From the NCBI GenBank assembly GCA_947073895.1, contig CAMTNN010000010.1, positions 1 to 18,806 on the forward strand: a stretch of DNA of 18,806 nucleotides, written 5' to 3'. This stretch comes from an uncultured cyanobacterium (GTDB lineage Bacteria; Cyanobacteriota; Vampirovibrionia; Gastranaerophilales; Gastranaerophilaceae). The translations under genes were made by a program, and so were the position numbers. Position 1 is the stretch's first letter. The number at the start of each line of letters is the position of its first letter. The notes under the pieces are model-generated. The model was given only the letters and a program-made list of their open reading frames with translations, was not told the DNA's origin and did no database searches. This document shows positions 15,191 to 18,806 of this stretch, one piece after another.

Positions 15191-15655
15191 TTATGCGCCT
15201 TTATTTTCTTTGGCTTCATTATTTGCATTCAAAGATTTCAAACGTTTTGCAGGGTCGGTAATATGAGTAATTCTTAAACCGAAGTTATCTTCAATAACAA
15301 CAACTTCACCATAAGCAATAAGTTTACCGTTAGCAAATAGCTCAACAGGTTCACCTGCCGCCTTATTCAAAGTAACAATAGAACCTTTAGTAAGTTCCAA
15401 AACTTTTTTAATCGGTAACTCTGTTCTACCGAGTTCAACTGTTAATTGAAGCTTAACATCCAATAAAATATTAAGGTTTTGGTTTTGAGGGCCTTGAACC
15501 TGTTCCAAGTCTTCAAAAGACGCAAACTGCACAGGCTGAACTGTAACTGTTGATTCTGTTTTTTCAGATTGAACAGTTTGAGGGTCAAAAGCTTCCGCTT
15601 CTGATTCATTAATACTATTATTTAAATCTTCAAATTCGTCATCACCTGGAAACAT
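15191..15655 (-). CDS. fliN: Flagellar motor switch protein FliN
   Basis: C-ring component at the cytoplasmic face of the motor; binds FliM and the export apparatus. The SpoA domain occupies about residues 60-140: VELGRTELPIKKVLELTKGSIVTL, AGEPVELFANG, LIAYGEVVVIEDNFGLRITHI. It is preceded by a 60-residue acidic, low-complexity arm and has no CheC-like phosphatase region, so it is FliN rather than FliY. I use the second in-frame ATG (15653-15655) because GGAGG lies at ideal spacing before it; an ATG at 15667, which shares a base with the fliM stop (TAATG), lacks a ribosome site but would add four residues. It is last in the fliL-fliM-fliN operon. Confidence 0.93.
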   Translation of the reverse strand: MFPGDDEFEDLNNSINESEAEAFDPQTVQSEKTESTVTVQPVQFASFEDLEQVQGPQNQNLNILLDVKLQLTVELGRTELPIKKVLELTKGSIVTLNKAAGEPVELFANGKLIAYGEVVVIEDNFGLRITHITDPAKRLKSLNANNEAKENKGA

Positions 15656-15666
15656 TTCCCCCTCCA

Positions 15667-16638
15667 TTAAAAATAGTTTCTTAAAAGCTCGTGCATTTCA
15701 TCATACACATCAGTTATTTTAACACAAATATTATCTTTTATTGTACCGGGACGCGCAAAAAACTTCTTTTCACCGTTAACTTTTACAACCAAATCGTCCT
15801 GAACTTTGTTATCAAGCTTAATAATATCGCCCTCAGTTAATTGCAAGAAATCGTCAAGAGTAATATTACAAGAGCCAAATTGCACTCTCAAATCAACATT
15901 TGAAGAATTCAGTTTAGAAATCATTTTTAAACGTTCTTCGTTAGATGCAACCAAACCTTTTGTCTGGAAGATATGCTGAGTGCTTAAGTGACCCAAAACA
16001 GTTTCCAAAACTGGATAAGGGAAGCATAAACTAAACAAGCCGAAATGTTTACCCGCAACCTGAACCTCAAATGTCAAAAGCGCAACGATTTCACCGGCAG
16101 TTGCAACCTGAATAGACTGGTAGTTATCATCAATACTAATAAATTTACCTGTTACAGGGATAATAGTATTCCACGAATCTTCAAGTGACTGGATAATAAT
16201 ATTAATAATCTTTTTAACAAGAGCTTTTTCAATATCGGTAAGTTCCTTAGAATTCTGGTCTACAGTACCGACACCTCCGAGCATACGGTTTACAATACAG
16301 GTTAAAACTTCAAAACTGATACCAAGAAGAATTTGACCTGATAACGGTTCAAATTCAAAAACCCCGACACTTATCGGAGAAGGCATTGAACGAACAAATT
16401 CCTCGTAAGTCAACTGATCAACAGAAACAATTTCTATTTCAACCCTCATACGAAGATAACCACTAAGAATAAGTGAAATAGCTTTAGAGAATTCTCTGTG
16501 AATATCTCTTAAAGCTCTCAGGTTATCTTTTGAGAATTTATCAGGACGTCTAAAGTTATAAAGCTTATAACTCTTGTGCTCCGCCTCATCAAATTCATCA
16601 ATATCAGATTGGTTTATTAAATCGTTTTTATCTGGCAT
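15667..16638 (-). CDS. fliM: Flagellar motor switch protein FliM
   Basis: C-ring protein that sets rotation direction by binding phosphorylated CheY. 323 residues: an N-terminal peptide INQSDIDEF (8-16) that resembles the CheY-binding LSQ.EID.LL motif but is altered at its end, then RPDKFSKDNLRALRDIHREFS (31-51), the middle CheC-like domain with MLGGVG (119-124), and a C-terminal SpoA domain (about 245-315: LRVQFGSCNITLDDFLQLTEGDIIKLD). The AGGAACGGGAA ribosome site lies in the 9-base gap after fliL. The weak CheY-binding peptide may mean altered chemotactic control, or simply lineage divergence. Confidence 0.95.
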   Translation of the reverse strand: MPDKNDLINQSDIDEFDEAEHKSYKLYNFRRPDKFSKDNLRALRDIHREFSKAISLILSGYLRMRVEIEIVSVDQLTYEEFVRSMPSPISVGVFEFEPLSGQILLGISFEVLTCIVNRMLGGVGTVDQNSKELTDIEKALVKKIINIIIQSLEDSWNTIIPVTGKFISIDDNYQSIQVATAGEIVALLTFEVQVAGKHFGLFSLCFPYPVLETVLGHLSTQHIFQTKGLVASNEERLKMISKLNSSNVDLRVQFGSCNITLDDFLQLTEGDIIKLDNKVQDDLVVKVNGEKKFFARPGTIKDNICVKITDVYDEMHELLRNYF

Positions 16639-16647
16639 TTCCCGTTC

Positions 16648-17241
16648 CTATTGGATAATAAACTGTCCAAAGCTTACTCTTAATACTTCTCTTTCCCCGC
16701 CAAGAATTGAATTAATATCATTGGCAATTTGTTCTTTTGCTAACTCTTTACCTGCCGCAGAAGCCAACTCAGAAGATGTTTTACTTGAAAGATTTGTAAT
16801 AACCGCATCTCTGATTGCAGGCTTAAACTGTGCCATTTCTTTTTGAATAGCTTCCATAGGATCAGCAGGCGCAGGAGCTTCACCATGCCCGTGTCCGCCG
16901 CTCTTTGCAGCAGGTTCTTGCGCACCGAAATCTGTTTCTTTTTTAGAAACCTCTATTGCAACGTTAACTTTCAAATACTTTTTCTGAGCTTCATCACAAA
17001 GGTTCAAAATAAAATCGCCTAAATCAACAATGATACCGCGTTCAATTTCATCCCCTTCATCTTCGCTTTCAAGCTCTTCTTGCGAAACTTGTATATTAGC
17101 AATCTTTTTAGTCATCATGTTATCCATTATCAAATAAAAGACTCCTGTGAAAACCAAAAACATAATTACCATTGAAGCAAGATTGGTTATTAATATTTTG
17201 TTAATATTATTGCCGTCTTTCATTTGCTCATTATCAGCCAT
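16648..17241 (-). CDS. fliL: Flagellar basal-body-associated protein FliL
   Basis: A single-pass inner-membrane protein that surrounds or supports the stator. With the start used here, 197 residues: a short cytoplasmic tail, one membrane helix (about 14-38, ILITNLASMVIMFLVFTGVFYLI), then a periplasmic domain with the FliL pattern VDLGDFILNL and KKYLKVNVAIEV, and the end SFGQFIIQ. A Gly/His/Ala/Pro-rich insert (GGHGHGEAPAPADP) interrupts the domain. The ATG at 17239-17241 is preferred: GGAG sits 6 bases before it, while the ATG at 17253 has no ribosome site. The start lies one base after the stop of the OmpA/MotB-like gene. Confidence 0.9.
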   Translation of the reverse strand: MADNEQMKDGNNINKILITNLASMVIMFLVFTGVFYLIMDNMMTKKIANIQVSQEELESEDEGDEIERGIIVDLGDFILNLCDEAQKKYLKVNVAIEVSKKETDFGAQEPAAKSGGHGHGEAPAPADPMEAIQKEMAQFKPAIRDAVITNLSSKTSSELASAAGKELAKEQIANDINSILGGEREVLRVSFGQFIIQ

Positions 17242-17242
17242 A

Positions 17243-17776
17243 CTATTCTCCATTTACGTCACATAATATCATTATATCAACTCTGTTCGGAAGTTTACCA
17301 CCATTATTTGATGTATTCTTTGGCGGTAAAAATTCACCGAATCCGACAGAGTGAATCTTTTCTCGAGCAATCATTCCCTTTGGCTTTAGTATAACCGACT
17401 CGATTTCGTTTGCAATAAGTGTTGAAATTTCCCATTTCTTAAGATTATTGCATCTCTCTTTTGAAATTTCATTTATATGCACTTCTATTATAGCAGGATT
17501 ATTCATTTTTGCCAAAAATTGTTCTACTTTTAATATTTTTTGATAAGTTTCTTTGCTTAAATTTTCACATTCATACTCAGGGTGTTTTATCTCAAATCTA
17601 AGCAAAAGCCCATGCGGGTCTTTTACCACATAAACAGGAGTATCTTGAAAAAACTCTTCCGCCCTGCTATACAAATCCAAAATACACCCGTCGTTTAGAA
17701 TATATAAATATTCTTCAGCAAAACAAGATTGAATTGTAAACATTATTAAGAAAAATATTTTCACAAAACGCTTCAT
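17243..17776 (-). CDS. Periplasmic OmpA/MotB C-domain-like protein lacking peptidoglycan-binding residues
   Basis: 177 residues: a signal peptide (1-20, ending QSCFA before EEY) and a C-terminal half that follows the OmpA/MotB fold. PAIIEVHIN (94-102) corresponds to iEGHTD, KKWEISTLIANEI (113-125) to the NWELS..RA..V motif, IHSVGFGEFLPP (141-152) to the G.GE..P strand, and LPNRVDIMI (162-170) to NRRVEI. The two residues that hold diaminopimelate in this family are changed: Asp to N102 and Arg to I121. There is no stator transmembrane/plug region, so it is not MotB itself. It sits directly ahead of fliL-fliM-fliN, a place often taken by motB, so a motor-associated periplasmic role is inferred. 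No Shine-Dalgarno is visible. Confidence 0.7.
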   Translation of the reverse strand: MKRFVKIFFLIMFTIQSCFAEEYLYILNDGCILDLYSRAEEFFQDTPVYVVKDPHGLLLRFEIKHPEYECENLSKETYQKILKVEQFLAKMNNPAIIEVHINEISKERCNNLKKWEISTLIANEIESVILKPKGMIAREKIHSVGFGEFLPPKNTSNNGGKLPNRVDIMILCDVNGE

Positions 17777-17832
17777 TGTAATATGATTTACTATTTTGAA
17801 AATAAAATAAATTGTATTCTTGACTAAATATC

Positions 17833-18675
17833 TTAAATTAATGTATCAAAAATTTTCTGTGCACTTGTATGAAAAATATTTTTTCCGTGAGTATCCGTTC
17901 CACCAGTTTCAAACAAATTATTCTCCTTCGCAATTCGCCTGCTTTCTGCAATTTGCTCAGAAATTTCGGGTATTTTTGCAAAACCTACATACTGATAATT
18001 TGACTCAATACCATCAATACCAATTCGTTTTAAATAATTAATAAACTCAGGAGTCTGACCGTTTCCTTGACAATAACGAATAGGATGCGCATAGGAAAGT
18101 ACTGCTCCGAATTCTTTTATTTTTTTAATTATATTTATTGGATTAAATTTATCCAGAACTTGCAATAATTCTTTTGAAAAAGGATTAATTCCTAATCCGA
18201 CAGCTTCAAAAGCAGGAAATCTAAATCCATTATCTTCATCCAAAAACATAAATTCACAACCGGCAACAAATCGAAAGTTTTTATACTTTTCAGGCTCATC
18301 CGCAATCATAGCAACAATTTCCTGTGAAGCTTCAAAATTATTATGGTCGGTAACAGCTGAAACATAAGACGGTAAGTTATCAGATACAATTTTGTTTGAA
18401 TAATGAGCAGACTGTTCAAGATACTCCAAAGGAGTCATTGTCCCGTCGGATTTGTTAGTATGAACATGCAGGTTAACCCTAAATTTTCCACTGCGAACAT
18501 TTTCAAATGAATCTCCAACATCATAAAAACTTGAAGGAACACTCCTTAAAAAAGTTTTTAACTCCCCGGGAGCAAAAACAGACTTTAAATCATCAACTTT
18601 CGGAGTGAACTGAAATCGTTCCTGAATACCCCTAATCAAAGCTTGCTTATAAATTAAATCTCTATTGATTTGCAT
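17833..18675 (-). CDS. PHP-domain metal-dependent phosphoesterase
   Basis: A 280-residue protein whose residues 65-270 form a PHP domain with its complete metal site: HVHTNKSDG (70-78), TDHNN (109-113), Glu141 in GCEF, His197 in YAHP, Glu224 in IESNY, and TDTHG (260-264). This family hydrolyses phosphoesters (histidinol phosphatase, nucleotide 3',5'-bisphosphatase, 5'-3' RNase AM/YciV, polymerase proofreading). A 65-residue N-terminal arm is not part of the domain. The closest functional parallels are small RNase AM-like proteins, but I cannot assign the substrate. There is no Shine-Dalgarno; TATAAT is 6 bases before the ATG. It lies 56 bases upstream of the flagellar genes on the same strand. 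Confidence 0.88.
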   Translation of the reverse strand: MQINRDLIYKQALIRGIQERFQFTPKVDDLKSVFAPGELKTFLRSVPSSFYDVGDSFENVRSGKFRVNLHVHTNKSDGTMTPLEYLEQSAHYSNKIVSDNLPSYVSAVTDHNNFEASQEIVAMIADEPEKYKNFRFVAGCEFMFLDEDNGFRFPAFEAVGLGINPFSKELLQVLDKFNPINIIKKIKEFGAVLSYAHPIRYCQGNGQTPEFINYLKRIGIDGIESNYQYVGFAKIPEISEQIAESRRIAKENNLFETGGTDTHGKNIFHTSAQKIFDTLI

Positions 18676-18681
18676 AAGATT

Positions 18682-18687
18682 ATTATA
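18682..18687 (-). promoter_or_regulatory. -10 box for a leaderless PHP-protein transcript
   Basis: A perfect TATAAT followed by six bases and the ATG, with the same geometry as the M48-like gene at the other end of the window. The -35 region (TTACAA, 18705-18710, 17-base spacer) is weak. Confidence 0.45.
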
Positions 18688-18710
18688 ACCTAAAATGTAA
18701 ATTTTTGTAA

Positions 18711-18728
18711 CAATTTTTGCAAAAATTG
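18711..18728. promoter_or_regulatory. Perfect 18-base palindrome in a divergent promoter region
   Basis: CAATTTTTGCAAAAATTG reads the same on both strands. It overlaps the -35 box (TTGCAA, 18717-18722) of the candidate rightward promoter and sits just upstream of the leftward PHP promoter, the usual place for a dimeric repressor operator. Confidence 0.4.
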
Positions 18729-18745
18729 AAACTAATATCTAAAAT
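18717..18745 (+). promoter_or_regulatory. Sigma-70 promoter of the gene at the right edge
   Basis: TTGCAA (18717-18722), a 17-base spacer and TAAAAT (18740-18745). A start near 18752 leaves about 10 bases containing AAGGA before the ATG. Confidence 0.5.
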
Positions 18746-18761
18746 ATGGAATGTTAAGGAT

Positions 18762-18806
18762 ATGGAGATCAATAAGAATTTTATACAATTAAAGGCTGAA
18801 ATAACG
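18762..18806 (+). CDS. Possible start of a plus-strand gene (15 codons visible)
   Basis: An open frame begins at an ATG (18762-18764) and runs to the edge without a stop, encoding MEINKNFIQLKAEIT. A promoter lies at the right distance and AAGGA directly precedes the ATG, though at tight spacing. Too short to identify. Confidence 0.4.
   Translation, partial: MEINKNFIQLKAEIT

Noticed and set aside
17243..17776. Calling this gene MotB
   Set aside because: It has a cleavable signal peptide rather than the stator membrane helix with its essential Asp, and has lost the wall-binding residues.

Overview
The window is AT-rich, gene-dense bacterial DNA with no stretch over about 300 bases lacking a gene. 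The most likely source is a non-photosynthetic, gut-type relative of Cyanobacteria (Melainabacteria/Vampirovibrionia, Gastranaerophilales-like). The reasons are: an outer-membrane porin and signal peptides (a diderm); flagellar C-ring genes; a two-gene atpD-atpC operon apart from other ATP synthase genes, as in Cyanobacteria; and a plant/cyanobacterial-like glutamate-cysteine ligase. The lineage is inferred from gene content, not from a phylogeny.

Layout. 1-1003 (minus): two secreted proteins with overlapping ends, one cut by the window edge and one a degenerate M48-like peptidase. 1050-2072 (plus): a formate/nitrite-type channel with a foldable leader and a strong intrinsic terminator. 2094-3269 (plus): a phosphate-selective-type porin. 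7405 to 3264 (minus): ksgA, a Gfo/Idh/MocA dehydrogenase, a CDP-alcohol phosphatidyltransferase, trmL, a tiny LuxR-type regulator and nnrD, interrupted by an unusual RNA-like leader (5432-5524) and a DnaA-box pair (4320-4376). 7497-8756 (plus): glutamate-cysteine ligase, divergent from ksgA. 11051 to 8742 (minus): a 769-residue flagellin with a large GLUG-repeat domain in its middle. 11330-13125 (plus): atpD-atpC. 14010 to 13126 (minus): an alpha/beta hydrolase. 14074-15189 (plus): a PLP aminotransferase. 17776 to 15191 (minus): a periplasmic OmpA/MotB-C-like protein followed by fliL, fliM and fliN. 18675 to 17833 (minus): a PHP-domain protein. 18762 to the edge (plus): the possible start of another gene.

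The most interesting region is the flagellin locus. The surface domain of the filament protein is replaced by about eleven GLUG repeats carrying a ladder of cysteines. Its upstream region holds a 12-base G run (C on the plus strand), the type of tract used for phase variation. That run sits inside an element whose two ends are nearly identical to the leader of the phosphatidyltransferase gene 5.6 kb away. Together these suggest a switchable, possibly RNA-regulated adhesive flagellum. This is inference and has not been demonstrated.

Other themes are very tight tail-to-tail gene ends (overlaps of 6 and 15 bases, and gaps of 0 and 1) with only one clear terminator in the window, several genes whose -10 box lies 6-9 bases before the ATG with no Shine-Dalgarno (leaderless candidates), and two proteins that keep a known fold but have lost its functional residues (M48-like and OmpA/MotB-like).
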